Shown piece after piece: positions 30,760 through 42,211 of a stretch of DNA of 64,000 bases. Under the pieces are notes generated by a model. It saw only the letters and a list, made by a program, of their open reading frames with translations. It did not search any database and had not been told where the DNA came from. A program made the translations under genes and the position numbers. The stretch comes from Tetrapyrgos nigripes (taxonomy: Eukaryota; Basidiomycota; Agaricomycetes; Agaricales; Campanellaceae): positions 1 through 64,000 of the forward strand of contig JAACJM010000036.1 in assembly GCA_013368315.1 (NCBI GenBank). The letters run 5' to 3'. Position 1 is the stretch's first letter. The number at the start of each line of letters is the position of its first letter.

Positions 30760-31786
30760 TCAGAAATGATATTCTTGATCCATTGCCACGGGATCCCGAT
30801 ATAAGAAACGATAGATGCGTTCCTCGCCGTTGAGCAACTGTAACGCAGAGACTGAAACTACGTAGGCTAATGCAAAGATTCGACAAGATTGCGTCAAGAC
30901 GAAAATGAACTTGATTAATACACACGGAAAAGGAGGAGTGTATTACCCAGGCTGGAAAAACACTAGGGTCAACTGATTCCGTGATGTCTTTATAACGTCG
31001 AAAGTTAATAATGGTCTTACTTTTATCCTCAGTCCAACTGCCTCTCATTTCTGCATCGCCTCCTTGTCGAACTGCTTCCGGCGGATAGTTGTGTTTGCAA
31101 ACGCAAAGATCCGCTAGTGAGCAAAACGGTGCATATGGTTTGATTGCACTGTCATATGCCAGTCGATGCCAGGGTGTTATTTTAGGTAAGGAGCCGGTTT
31201 TAGACCAAGATTCGTCCAAATACGAGTGGTTGCGAGGATGTTCAATATACAGCCTGATATTGTACAGGTTGTGAGCGGGTTCCCGAGGTATATGTATATA
31301 CTATCTTCATGATCGTACGTGAGCTTGAACTGCGAGTTCCATATCACCGGAGTCAATGACTGAAGAGTTCAAGAGACGTGCGGGGATACGTAGTGATGGA
31401 CACATGGTATGGTATTCTAAGGCCCTTTTTAAAAAGCCGGTCGCCTCCTGGGTTCTGTCAATGACTTGCACCTGAGGCCCAAGTAGGTCTTGAGTACGAG
31501 CGGCTCCAAGATTAAGACGAGTGTTTGAATCATGAGGAAAATACTGGCACTATCTTGAAATATGGCTTTATGTAGTGTTTTGTGAGGCCAACCTTCGTCA
31601 TGAGACTAAGTATTAGTTTGCGAGATTCCAAACTGAGAGAGCTCGGAGATAGCTGAAGCAGAGTCGAGACCCGAAATTGTCGGGCAATGACCTTGGAAGT
31701 GATTCCCTGACAACTTGCAGACGAAGTGGACCTGATCCAGGTGCAGCAGCAGCGGCGAGATGGGGAGTAGAACGGCAGAGTCTCAT
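30760..31786 (-). CDS. Unrecognised multi-exon host gene
   Basis: Minus-strand exons with coherent coding sequence are seen at about 31634-31786 (start MRLCRSTPHLAAAAAPG), 31319-31543 (YFPHDSNTRLNLGAARTQD, TGFLKRALEYHTMCPSL), about 31000-31302 (LYNIRLYIEHPRNHSYLDES, PWHRLAYDSAIKPYAPF) and 30760-30866 (LQLLNGEERIYRFLYRDPVA, ending MDQEYHF). Intron 1 (31544-31633) keeps phase 0. The second and third introns are uncertain because their best donors are weak. No motif known to me is present, so no function is offered. The single long ORF often called here (30689-31219) reads through an intron. Confidence 0.5.
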
Positions 31787-32133
31787 GCAGGGCCAAAGGT
31801 CCAGGTCATGGTAGCTCTCAAAAAGGAAACGCTGTGTTGCATATCCGGCTTAGATAATCAACATCGACCCGCTGGCGCAAGCGACAACACTACAGCAAAC
31901 AAAGACCGCTTTAACGAGTTCCACTTCTCGGACGACAATTATTGTCACTTGCTAGTAGCCACTTGGTGCGTCCCCACAAGCTCCCTTCATCTGTTTCTCT
32001 GTCAAGCTGACCCGAGGCCTTTTTTCGCTTCTTTTTCCGATTTTTTTCTCGGGGTTTTGTTCAGTAGGATTTTGATTTCTCAAAGACAAGACAACCACGA
32101 GAATTCGAGGAGAAAAAGAAGAAAGAAAAGGAT

Positions 32134-35100
32134 ATGAATCGACAAGGTATGTGCTTTGCTTTGGGGATTGTCTGCTCCTTGGAGAAGGACGCGGAAAGAA
32201 AGAAATAACAAACCAACTAACTCGTGCCTCTTATGCACACACAGGCCAACCACAACCCAGACCACCAAGTCTAGGACCCAATCCCAATAGCGTCACTCTC
32301 AACCTAAACAACCCCAATCCTATCCTCCAAGCCCAAGCCCAAAGCTATCGCTCGCCTTATGGTGCCTACGGTGTCGGTGGAGGCGTTACTGTCGGCGGTG
32401 GTCCTCATAACCACAACCACAATCATACCCACGGCGTTGGATTACCGCAATCGAGAAACGTCAATATACTTGGAGGTACAGGGTTAGGCGTAGGAGGAGG
32501 ACTTGGAGGCGTTGGTGGAGGAACACTTGGAGCACTCGGTGGAGCACTAGGCGGAGGCGTAGGTGGTTTTGGTGCTGGTGCAGCAGCGGGAGGGTTTGGA
32601 GCGGGTGCTGGAGGAGGTGCACTTGGAGGTGGCGTTGGGTTTGGTGGAGGTGGGTATGGGTTACAGCCTATTTCTCGGACGGCAGGGCAGGGGCAGCAAG
32701 GGCAGCAACCTCAGACGCCGTTTGTGACGCAACAACAGCAGCAAAGAACGAGTACATTCCCCTTCGGTCTTGGCTCGCAGTCACAAGGACAGCCGACGAC
32801 ACCATCTAGTGCGACGTTACAACAGCAACAACAGCAGCAGGCAAATGGCGCTGGGAATGCGTCGTCAACAACGGCAATTGGAACCGGAACTGGGTCGAAT
32901 TCCCTACCTCCCCATTTAACTCAGACCCAAACACCCAACCTATCGAGCTCACAATCAGTATCGACATCAGGAACGGGTACGCTGTCGATGTCGATATCTG
33001 CTTCGTCGATATCTGCTTCGTCTGTTTCTGAAGCCAGTCCCGGTACTGGGGCAGGTGGTCTAGATCCGAATGATTTTCCTGCTCTCGGATCTGCTTCGGT
33101 TTCGGGGAACGCCAACACTGCCATTGTGAGCAGTAATAACACTAATGGTACTGGGTCAGGGAATAATGGGACGAGTTATGCAAGTCAGGCAGGGACGGGA
33201 ACGGCGACGACAACGGGAGCTGTAGGAGCGGGCAATACGAGTCAACCAAGAGATTTTACAGCGGATGATTTTCCTGCGTTGGGTGGACAGCCTCAATCGA
33301 CAACGACGGGTCAAAACGCATCGTCAACAACGGCCACTGGTGTAACGACAACCGTAGGTTCAGGTACAACAGGTACGGGCACTGGAGCAGACTCGAATCC
33401 GCATTCTTATCCACCCGGACTCAACGGCTTCGATCACCGGCAGTTGGGGACGTTGGTTACGAGTGGGTTGACTTCCAACTCTGGGACTGGAACAGGGAAC
33501 GGCACGGGACAGACGCCGGGTATGTTGAATTTGGGAGCTGCAGCTGTAGCTGCAGAGAAGGGACGGGTGAGTTGATCGTTCGCTTTTGCCTTTTCTCCAG
33601 TTATTTTCTTTGGTCTTTTTACCATTGGGATCGTGTTTTTTCTCCTTCTTCTCTTCCTTTTCGGAATGGCTTTCTGGCGGACTTTTCATTCACTTTTTCG
33701 TTGTTCTGGTTTTGGAGTTACGTTTTCTGTCTCCTTCGTCTTTCCATTTGTTTATTCTCTTTACCTATTTCACCTTTTTCATTTTTGCGTCATTTTCTTT
33801 CTCTTCACCTTATACTCATTCCATGTCTTTCCACAAACAGAATAACTACCCCCTCAAACTAAATCCCGCAACAGCCGCATGGAACTCTTCTCCCTCCCAA
33901 CAACAAAATGGTACATCGACACTGAGTGCACCACCGGGTGTACCTCCTCCGAACAGTGCAGGTGTCAACGGCTTGTCATCCGACAACAACCCTTCACATC
34001 AAAATCCTTCACATCCTAATCACACCAACCCTCACAACCACAACGCAAACGCAAACGTCAACACACCTCACACTCCTCAATCGCAAAGTCATCCCCAAAG
34101 CTCGTTACCAAACTCGACAGCGCATATTCATCAACATCCTCAGACGCCTGCGCAGCAGATATTGATGAGTGCGGCTGATAGATGGGGACTACTGGGGTTG
34201 TTGGCGATGATTAAGAGTGCGACGACGGAAGGACTTGGGGATGGGTTGGATAGTAATGGTATGGATGTAAGTGTGGGTGGTGGACGAGCCGTTGGGAGAG
34301 GTGCAGGTGGAGGAGCAGGGATTGTTGGGTTGGTAGGGACTGATTTGGGTACGATGGGGCTGGATATGGGGTATGGAGGGTGAGTTTGAGTTTTACTTCT
34401 TTTTAGTTTCGCTTTCTTTCTGCCCTTTCCCTTGTCGGCTTTTCTTATTTTTTCTTCTCGTCTTTTCATCACCTCATCCCCACACTAACTTTTCCCAATT
34501 TGATTCCAGAGCCCTCTACTCAACGTTTATAACCCCCTGGGCCGACCAATCAGCTGCTCATACCGTTGAACCGGATTTCCATTTACCTCAATGTTATAGT
34601 GTCCAGCCGCCTCCTCCAGGGCCGAGTAAAGCTCAAGCGTTCTCAGACGAGACGTTGTTCTTCATGTTCTATTCGAGTCCAAGGGATGCATTGCAGGAGG
34701 TTGCGGCGCAGGAGCTGTGAGTGTTCCTTGTACTTCTTTACCTTTCCTTTTCTTCGTCTTTTTATTCTGTATCCAAAGAGACGGCTAGCTGACCCTGCTC
34801 TCTTCGCTTCATTCATAGATACAACCGCAACTGGCGTTTCCACAAAGACCTTCGTCTCTGGATGACCAAAGAATCCGGCTCTGCTCCTTCACAGAAAGTC
34901 CTCGGTGGCGAATCTGGCACTTACACATACTGGGACCCAGAAAATTGGAGCAAAGAACGAAAAGAGATGACAGTGATGTACGCTGAACTGGAGGAAAAGA
35001 CGAGTCCGGCTTTCTTACCTGGTCTGGGTTTGGTTCCTGCGAATCCCAATTCGGCTGGAGTGGGGAATGGAAGTCAGAATCCGGGTCAACAGCCATTAGG

Positions 35101-35215
35101 ACAAGGACAAGCGGGTCAAACTCAGGGAGGAATGGCGGCGATGGCTGCACAAGGTGGGATGGGTGGAGGAATGGGAGGACACAGGGGGTCGTTTTCAGTT
35201 GGCGTATCTGCGTAA
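32134..35215 (+). CDS. NOT2: CCR4-NOT complex subunit NOT2
   Basis: Five exons: 32134-32146, 32245-33566, 33841-34379, 34510-34716 and 34819-35215, giving 825 residues with all phases consistent and GT-AG borders. The long N-terminal half is low complexity (Gly-, Gln-, Ser/Thr- and Asn/His-rich), with two DFPALG motifs typical of NOT2 proteins. The C-terminal NOT2/NOT3/NOT5 domain runs from DRWGLLGLLAMIK through LYSTFITPWADQ, PDFHLPQCY, FSDETLFFMFYSSPRD and LYNRNWRFHKDLRLWM to TYTYWDPENW. It ends in a Gly/Gln/Met-rich tail longer than in yeast. In the family this domain anchors NOT2 to the NOT1 scaffold in mRNA deadenylation and transcription control. The tiny 13-nt first exon is chosen because ATG AAT CGA CAA G splices in frame. 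Confidence 0.93.
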
Positions 35216-35738
35216 AGGTGGTTAGCTGGAACTAAGGTATTATTTCGAATGGACGTTTTCCGTTCGTTTCTCATATCATACACATTCACGAATACGTCCA
35301 TCCATCTGTTTTCCTTCCTGTTTTCTGTTTCTTATTCTGCTTTCACCTATTTTCGAGTTTGCCCTGCCCTGCCCTGTCCTTTCCTCGTTGCAATTGCATC
35401 ACATCCACATCCACATCCACTCGTATCACCTACTGCTCTCTCTTCACGCACCTCTATCAGTCTCACTCTCAGTCTCTCAGGCACCATCGACTCATTATTT
35501 GCTCCACTCCAGCCTTTAGTTTACCTTTTTTCCTCTTCCTCATTTCATTCCTGACTTTTTAGTCTCTTATCACTTTTATCACTATCAGTGCCTGCCCTGT
35601 CTCTGATCCTGTACAGTGTATGTACTTTTACTTTTACTACCGTCTGCGTCTGCGTTTGTCTCTACTAAAAAGTGTTTTCTTGCAATTGTCAAGACAGGGA
35701 GATGACGCCTTCACTGCTGAATCCTGATGAGGTGACAT

Positions 35739-35794
35739 GACGGTCCTGGTTTCCTATGAGGTCTGGACGAGGGCATTAGGAAACCAGGACCGTC
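35739..35794. repeat. Perfect 18-bp hairpin
   Basis: Arms gacggtcctggtttccta (35739-35756) and its complement (35777-35794) enclose a 20-base loop. It lies between NOT2 and the dioxygenase. It is too strong for chance but matches no structure I know. Confidence 0.75.
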
Positions 35795-35814
35795 GCACAG
35801 GTTTCTCGTCGCTG

Positions 35815-36065
35815 GTGTTTGACTGTTATCAACTGCGTACGCGTTAACTTTGGCCCGATGTGTTGGTGATGCAACACCAACGCTTGATACTTCACGTTTC
35901 TGGAATATTGATCTACCCTTGGTGGATAAGGGATGTACCGAGCTTTGACAGTTGAAGACACTGGTGTTTGACTGCGTATCAACAGCGTATGCGTTCACTC
36001 GGGCCCGATATGTCGTTGATGCGACAAAAAGCTTGATACTCAGTACTGTACGCTTCTGGAACCTA
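35815..36065. repeat. Direct repeat, period about 150 bp
   Basis: gtgtttgact...tatcaac..gcgtacgcgtt...ggcccgat...gttg.tgatgc...gcttgatact...cttctggaa occurs twice. Related units in the opposite orientation lie at 48060-48520, upstream of the minus-strand dioxygenase. Confidence 0.7.
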
Positions 36066-36436
36066 TTCCTGCAAAGTTGACTGCTGCAGGTGAGCATTGG
36101 AATTTTTTGAGCTCCTAATCTACTTGTACCTAGGCTTCAATCTTCAAGGGGGTCCTCAAGAGACAATCCAAAATCTTAAATGAGCGCAGCATCCGTAGGC
36201 TAAGCTTTACGGCGTCATTTTCTTAACCAACCCCAACGCGACCGGTCGCACTCCAAAAAATTTTCCTTATTCCGATTTCTGGTCAACTATCCTGGCGAGC
36301 CAATCGTTGGCAAGCCAATGGTCAAGCAACTGCGGACGAACGCATACGTATTGCCGTTACGCCTTTCACTGGCACATATAAAAGACTGCTTGAAGATGCA
36401 GAGGTCATTCATCCAGAACAGCAGCCCAGATCACCA

Positions 36437-37822
36437 ATGGTCTTCCTCTCCAGCATCCTTTCTACCGCTTTAACGGCTGTTTCTCTCGCACAGCTCTCCT
36501 CTGCTCACTCTCATCCGGCTCCTGGGTCGCCTGAAGCCATCAAGCGTGCTGTCTTCCAGCAAAATGCACGTCGTTCGCTCGCCGATTGCCAGGATACACT
36601 GAGCAAACGTGGGGGCGTCCATGAACAAGCAAAAGCTCGACGTGAAATTCTTGCCAATGAGATCAGAATGGCTCGTGGTCTGAACACCGGTGAGTAGAGG
36701 CTAGGCTTTCTTCTAAACAGTGGCTGACGTTGGGCTTTGTAGCTGCTCCCTTCAAGCGAGACCTTGACTCTGTCTTGGCTACTGACCATCATTCAAACAA
36801 GACTGGCATCACCAACAACACTGATGCTTCCACTATCTTCGAGGGAAACAGCTCCTGCGTCTTGGCCTCTGAGACAACACAAGGACCTTATTGTGAGTAG
36901 TGTCCTGTTTTTCAGTTCCTCAGTTCCTCCTTTGAAGGACCGTTATGCTGATGTGTTTTTGTAGACGTCGACGGCGAATATGTCCGATATGACCTTCGTG
37001 AGGATCAAGAAGGAGTCGATATCTACGTCGATGTCCAGCTCATTGACGTTAGCACTTGCGAACCTGTACCCAATGTTTACATCGACTTCTGGCATGGTGC
37101 GTGCTGATCACTTTGACGGAAAACGTTAACATTGACCATTTTCTTTTTTAGCAAACGCTACTGGTGTGTATTCTGGTGTCAGCGCTAGCGGTAATGGCAA
37201 CTCTGATGATGAGACCAACTTGGTATCTCTCTACATTTGTCGGAGACTATATTTCCTGACTTGGGTTTTTCTTCTTTTTTGCTAGAACAACACTTTCTGT
37301 CGGGGAATCCAAAAGACTGACGAAGACGGTGTCGCCCAATGGCTCAGTATTTTCCCTGGTCACTACACCGGTCGTACCACCCATATCCATGTCTTGGCCT
37401 ATCAGACCAACGGTACCCTATTCACGAATGGCACCTACAGCGGTGACTCCATCAGTCACATCGGCCAAATCTTTTTCGACCAGGATCTCATCTCAGAAGT
37501 CGAAGCCGTGGAACCTTATTCCACCAACTCCCAAACGCTCACCACGAACGACGAAGACGGCATCATGTCTGAAGAAGCGGAGAATATTGATCCAGTCCTC
37601 AACTACGTTCTCTTGGGCAACAGTGTGTCTGATGGTCTCATGATGTGGACTTCGGTTGGAATAGACGCATCTGCTGTTTATACTACCTCTGCTGCTGCGA
37701 CGCTTACGGAGAATGGTGGTGTTGCCAATGAAAACGCGATGGGATCTGGTGGACCTGGTGGTAGCGGTGGACCTCCTAACATGACGATGCCGTCCAATGC
37801 CTCTGCTGAGGTTGCTGCTTGA
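36437..37822 (+). CDS. Secreted intradiol ring-cleavage dioxygenase, copy 1
   Basis: Five exons: 36437-36689, 36743-36892, 36965-37096, 37152-37222 and 37286-37822, 380 residues. Residues 1-23 form a signal peptide (MVFLSSILSTALTAVSLAQL, ending near SSAHS). The catalytic domain has QGPYYVDGEYVR, CEPVPNVYIDFWHANATG and FPGHYTGRTTHIHV. These supply the two Tyr and two His that bind Fe(III) in intradiol dioxygenases. Family members split catechol-type rings between the two hydroxyls; fungal secreted forms are thought to act on lignin- or plant-derived aromatics outside the cell. The C-terminus is Gly/Pro-rich (GGPGGSGGPP). A near-identical minus-strand gene lies at 46283-47629 and a broken copy at 40389-41422. 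A box like TATA at 36376 precedes it. Confidence 0.93.
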
Positions 37823-38111
37823 GTGTAAGGTTCCAATGGTACCTTTCCCGTTTACACCTTTGTATCGTTCCTTTTCGGAATTTGATGAATATTTTTGTTT
37901 CGTGATTATAAGACTCTAGTGTCAGGTACTTAGATATAGATTAGACAGGTCTATCACTGAGTAGACATGATTGTTACACCTTTGTAGCGTTCCTTTTCGG
38001 ACTTTGATGAACATTTTTGTTTCGTGATTATAATACTTTAGAGTAACCATATCTCCCCCGAACAACTTCCTGTAAGGAGCTAAACACCTAAAGATTCGGC
38101 AATTAAGACGT
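37823..38111. repeat. Tandem 3' flank duplication
   Basis: The phrase cctttgta.cgttccttttcgga.tttgatgaa.atttttgtttcgtgattataa occurs at 37858 and again at 37978, a duplicated 3' flank of the dioxygenase gene. The same flank follows the broken copy near 41470. Confidence 0.75.
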
Positions 38112-39689
38112 CTATTCATCCAAAAACTTCGACGAGCACGAAACCCGCAACCCAAGACCCTTATAAACGTCCAGCAAATCACACAGCTCCTCCGCGTCCA
38201 ATATCATCGCATCCCTACTCCTAAGCACCAAAATTTTGACCACAGTCAAATTATGAACACCAAGCACGGCAGCATACTCGGGATTGGTAGTCCACCGGGA
38301 CTCTACGAACTCGACAATTGACCTCGCTTGTAGAGTACCATGCAAGCAGAGGTCCAGAGATTGAAGCCGTTTGGTCAAGCACGGGGAAGGTCGGCTCGAG
38401 AACGTGTGATGGCAGTCCATGCGTAAGGAGTCGAAAAAGTGGGAGGTAAGGATGGTATTTTTGAAAGGTTGGCTGGCGCGTTCGTGGACGGTCAGGTGGG
38501 ATAGGGAGGGTAGTGAAGCGATGATAGCGAGTACCTGGACGTCTGAGAGGGGAAGATTCGTGAACGAGAGTGATGTGATCGTGCATGAGGAGCGGGACAG
38601 GAATGTAGGGAAGCAGTCATTGAGGAAAACGTCGGTACAGGAATCCGGGGGATCGTTTTCGGCTCCTGCGACGTTTAAGGTGGTCAACCGTGGCAGAGTC
38701 AACCAGTTAAACCAGTGGTGAAAATTTGACTCCTGGCCGCCAACGACGATTGAAAGCGAATGAAGTTTATGGTTAATTATGCCGAGAGAACGTCTTAGGG
38801 AGTCGGGGTTGAAACATTGGGACAGTGTTATTTCGGTAGCTTCAGCAGCCTTGAATAACGCTGCGTAAGCGGTCCCGCACTTTGCGTATTTGGTGGAAAA
38901 GGAGGAGACCTGATGCCAGGGGAGTTTCAGTCTGGAGATTCCACGATTAGTCTCCAGGTTTACTATTCGGAGACTGGGAGCGACCTCGAAGGCATCCATT
39001 ACATCTTTAAATTCGCTCCTCTTGAGGTGCAAGGTATGGAGCAGTGGAAGCTTCTCCTTGACGGCGAGAAGCTGTGCATCGTAATGCTCTGGGACGCCCA
39101 AGCTTATCGTCCTCCAGCGAGGAGACTCTGAGATCAGAACTTTGGAGACGAAGGATACAAGCTCATTGTTGACTGCTGGTAATACTGGTATGTCAAGGTC
39201 GACATACAATGGCGAGGGTTTCGAAAGTTCGAGGTGCATCCTGAGCAGAGGCCCGACCTGCTCTATAGTGCGGTGTGTAAGCCCAATCCGCTCGAAGCGC
39301 AGTACCGACCAAAGCCCCGGTATAGAGCGTACACACTTCCGCCAAGCTGTGCACACCCAGGTGATCTGCGCTGAAGCAGAGCTGGCTTCTGACCCGACCT
39401 TCAACCCTTCCAGGCAGGCAAATTGAAAAATATTTTGGAGAACCTCGGGCGGTAGACGTCGGATAGGTGCCAGAAGGGATCGATATTGCGAAGCTTTCCA
39501 CTCCAGCTCTTTCCGTTCGGCTTTAAGGGACACTATTTTTCTTTCGAGTTGACGGACTTCGTCGCGGATACGCTGGATGTCTTGTTCCGTAGTGTTGAGG
39601 CATTGTGAAATGTCGGGGAAGTAGCTATTGGGATTGGAACGCAGTAAATTGAGAATGGCGTTGATGTTTCCGAATTGCGGTTGATCCAT
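38112..39689 (-). CDS. F-box protein, single exon
   Basis: 525 residues. The N-terminus has a heptad-rich segment (EQDIQRIRDEVRQLERKIVS) followed by the F-box (IRRLPPEVLQNIFQFACLEG ... VCTAWRKCVRSIPGLWS). Leucine-rich irregular repeats follow (LPLLHTLHLKRSE, LPRLTTLNVAG, LPSLSHLTV). This coiled-coil plus F-box layout is very common in mushroom-forming fungi, where hundreds of such genes exist. By family, the F-box links Skp1 of an SCF ubiquitin ligase and the repeats choose the target. The start at 39689 (MDQPQFGNI) is the first ATG. No intron is needed. Confidence 0.92.
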   Translation of the reverse strand: MDQPQFGNINAILNLLRSNPNSYFPDISQCLNTTEQDIQRIRDEVRQLERKIVSLKAERKELEWKASQYRSLLAPIRRLPPEVLQNIFQFACLEGLKVGSEASSASAQITWVCTAWRKCVRSIPGLWSVLRFERIGLTHRTIEQVGPLLRMHLELSKPSPLYVDLDIPVLPAVNNELVSFVSKVLISESPRWRTISLGVPEHYDAQLLAVKEKLPLLHTLHLKRSEFKDVMDAFEVAPSLRIVNLETNRGISRLKLPWHQVSSFSTKYAKCGTAYAALFKAAEATEITLSQCFNPDSLRRSLGIINHKLHSLSIVVGGQESNFHHWFNWLTLPRLTTLNVAGAENDPPDSCTDVFLNDCFPTFLSRSSCTITSLSFTNLPLSDVQVLAIIASLPSLSHLTVHERASQPFKNTILTSHFFDSLRMDCHHTFSSRPSPCLTKRLQSLDLCLHGTLQARSIVEFVESRWTTNPEYAAVLGVHNLTVVKILVLRSRDAMILDAEELCDLLDVYKGLGLRVSCSSKFLDE

Positions 39690-40388
39690 CGGAGATGTCG
39701 AGTGGTATGTAGATGGTTGGAGTACCTGTCTTGATTATTGGGGTATGATGAACCACAGCACCAACCGAAAGCTAAAAGATCATACCAGAGTTTGAAATAA
39801 GAATATGTCTTGTATACTATGTCATTAGATGAGGATTAGGAGTCGTCAAGGTGTCCTTTGTTGTTATAATCTGAATATTTAGACTCTAATATCTAGAGAA
39901 GTTGAGCGCGGGTCCTTCCAATAGCTATAATCACTTACTTGACCGAGTAGAAGGGTTTGGGTGCCGCTCTATGCTGTTTTCTGGAAGAAAACTCGATTAT
40001 ATGATGGAGGTTTTGGACAAGGCAGGCGCGTCCGACGCGTCACATGCATGGCGGACATCTCTATTCCCAATCACCATGACCGAGTCACCTAGGCCTCTTT
40101 GTTGATCAATCGTCAAGGAACATCCTTAAGATACGATCCAAAATCTTAACTGAGCGCAGCATCCGTAGACTGAGCTTTACGGCGTCGTTTCCTCAATCAG
40201 CCCCAACGCACTCCAAATTTTTCTTGTTCCGGTTTTTGGTCAACCATCCTGGCAAGCTAATCTCAAGCGACTGCGGACTAACTCATACGTACCGCCGTAT
40301 CGTCTTTCAAAAAAGACTCCTCGAAGATCCAGAGGTTATTCATCCGGAACAACAGCCCAGCGATCTCGCATGAGTCTAGACATCACCA
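39690..40388. other. Intergenic; left end of a duplicated segment
   Basis: No gene. From about 40110 it resembles the 5' flank of the dioxygenase gene (catccgtag..tgagctttacggcgtc also at 36190), marking the edge of the duplicated block. Confidence 0.6.
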
Positions 40389-41422
40389 ATGGTCTTCCTC
40401 TCCAGCATCCTTTCTACCGCCTTAACGGCTCTCGCACAACTCCCCAATTACTAACCAGGATGCACTGGGCATTGAACATGGAGGCGTCCATGAACAAGCA
40501 AAGGCTCGACGTGAAAATTTTGCCAATGAGATCAGAAAGGTGCGTGGTCTGCTGAGTGGAGGCTACGCTTTCTTCTAAATTGGCTGACGTTGGGATCCCT
40601 TCAAGCAAGACCTTGACTCTGTCTTGGGCTACCGATCGACCATCTTTCAAACAAGATTGGCATCACCGACAACTTGCTGATGCTTCCACTATCTTCGATG
40701 GAAACAGCTCTTGCGTCTTGGCCTCTGAGGTAACACAAGGACCTTATTGCGAGTTAATGATGTGCGGGCCTAGGGGTTAGGTCCGAAGCCCGTCCAGACC
40801 AGGTCCGAAAAGCCTTAGCCAAGCCCAAGCCCGATGCAGGGCCTACAGGGCGTCAGCGCTAGCGGTAAAGGCTATTTAGACGACGCAACCAACTTGGTAT
40901 ATCTCTAAACATTTGTCGGAGACCGTATTGAGTCCTGACTTGGGTTTTTTTTGTTTTTTTTTTTTTGCTAGAACACTTTCTGTCGGGGAATCCAAAAGAC
41001 TGATGAAGACGGTGTCGCCCAATGGCTCAGTGTTTTCCCTGGTCACTACATCGGTTGTACCACCCATATCCATGTCTTGGCCCATCAGACCAACGGTACC
41101 CTATTCACGAATGGCACCTATATCCTTATTCCATCAACTCCCAAATGCTCACCACGAACGACAAAGACGGCATCATGTCTGGAGAAGCGGAGAGTATTGA
41201 TCCGGTCCTCAACTACGTTCTCTTGGGCAACAGTGTGTCTGACGGTCTCATGATGTGGACTTCGGTTGGAATAGACGCATCTGCTGTTTATACTACCTCT
41301 GCTGCTGCGACGCTCACGGAGAATGGTGGTGTTGCCAATCATTGAGAACGCGATGGGACCTGGTTGGACCTCCTCCTAACATGACGACGTCATCCAATAC
41401 CTCTGCTGAGGTTGCTGCTTGA
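40389..41422 (+). pseudogene. Intradiol dioxygenase copy 2, broken
   Basis: The start (ATG GTC TTC CTC) matches copy 1, but most of exon 1 is deleted. Exon 2 is frameshifted. Exon 3 and its iron-site tyrosine region are replaced near 40765-40850 by a GC-rich insert with repeats such as gggcctaggggttaggtccgaagccc. In exon 5, the active-site region reads FPGHYIGCTTHIHV, with Arg changed to Cys, and about 75 bases are missing after GGCACCTA. It cannot encode an enzyme. Confidence 0.9.
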
Positions 41423-42119
41423 GTGTAAGGTTCCAATAGTACCTTTCCCGTCTTTACGTCCTCTGTTTACACCTTTGTATCGTTCCTTTTCGGATCTCGA
41501 TGAACATTTTTGTTTCGTGATTATAATACTTTAGTGTCAGGTACTTTGGTATAGATTATCGGACAGGTCTACATGTAAGTAGACATGACTATGATTATGG
41601 TCGTCGTTCTTTATAGTACTGACTTACTCTCTGGGTCTGAGTGCTTAGTGGCTAAAAGTGGACATGATCCAGAGCTCTAGGAAGTCAACCGGCTCAAAGA
41701 CGTACCCACATTGGACCCACATGCAACCAACAGCGTTCCTTGAGCTGAAGTCGTCGATGTCACAAATTGGTCAACGTTAGTCGATTTTCATTTTTGGAAA
41801 GCCCACTTCCAAAAAGCGGATTAGCTCCTCGAAGTACTTAGTACACCATACTTATACCATATGCCGTAAGTATACGTACTTCTTCCCTTCTTCCAACAGA
41901 TCAAAATTACATACTCTAAAAAATCAACTTCTACAGCCGACTGCCAAGGTCTAAGTGTATAGGCTCCATAGACTTGAAGCTTGAAGCTTGAAACGTGAAA
42001 CTTGAAAAAGTTACCTATAATTATACACAGAGTACAACGCTGGCGGTAAAATGAAAACTAGTGAAGCCAACTTCTGAACAAGCATAGCAAAAAAAAAAAA
42101 ATTGGTACCATCGAAATGA
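41423..42119. other. No gene; arm of an inverted repeat
   Basis: This segment matches, in reverse orientation, 45683-46280, with clear phrases in common (for example the gaaaatcgactaacgttgac region). It has no ORF of note. Confidence 0.6.
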
Positions 42120-42211
42120 TTCCATCGCGGGGAATCGAACCCCGGGCTGCTGTGTTTCTTCTCCTTCACATGATTGAAAGACAGCAATGTTAGCCACTAC
42201 ACCACGATGGA
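42120..42211 (-). tRNA. tRNA-Glu(TTC) with 20-nt intron
   Basis: On the minus strand: acceptor TCCATCG pairs with CGATGGA plus discriminator A, anticodon stem GCTGT/ACAGC, loop CTTTCA-intron-C with anticodon TTC, and T-arm CGGGGTTCGATTCCCCG. The intron lies after position 37, the standard site, and its 20 bases differ from those of the two other copies. Confidence 0.93.

Larger units (their letters stand above)
35216..36436. other. Intergenic region with hairpin and tandem repeats
   Basis: The first 350 bases are pyrimidine-rich 3' flank of NOT2. Then come a long hairpin (35739-35794) and two copies of a 150-bp unit (35815-36065), followed by the dioxygenase promoter, which has a tatataaa-like catataaaag box at about 36376. 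Confidence 0.6.

Noticed and set aside
32900..33690. Minus-strand ORFs over NOT2
   Set aside because: Complement of Ser/Thr/Gly-rich coding sequence of a confidently identified gene.
33586..33840. Hydrophobic ORF start upstream of NOT2 exon 3
   Set aside because: This part is intron sequence (GTGAGT donor at 33567, AG at 33840); only the portion after 33841 is coding.
40760..40852. Insert with ggggttagg as an interstitial telomere
   Set aside because: Only one ttagg-like word; no tandem telomeric units.
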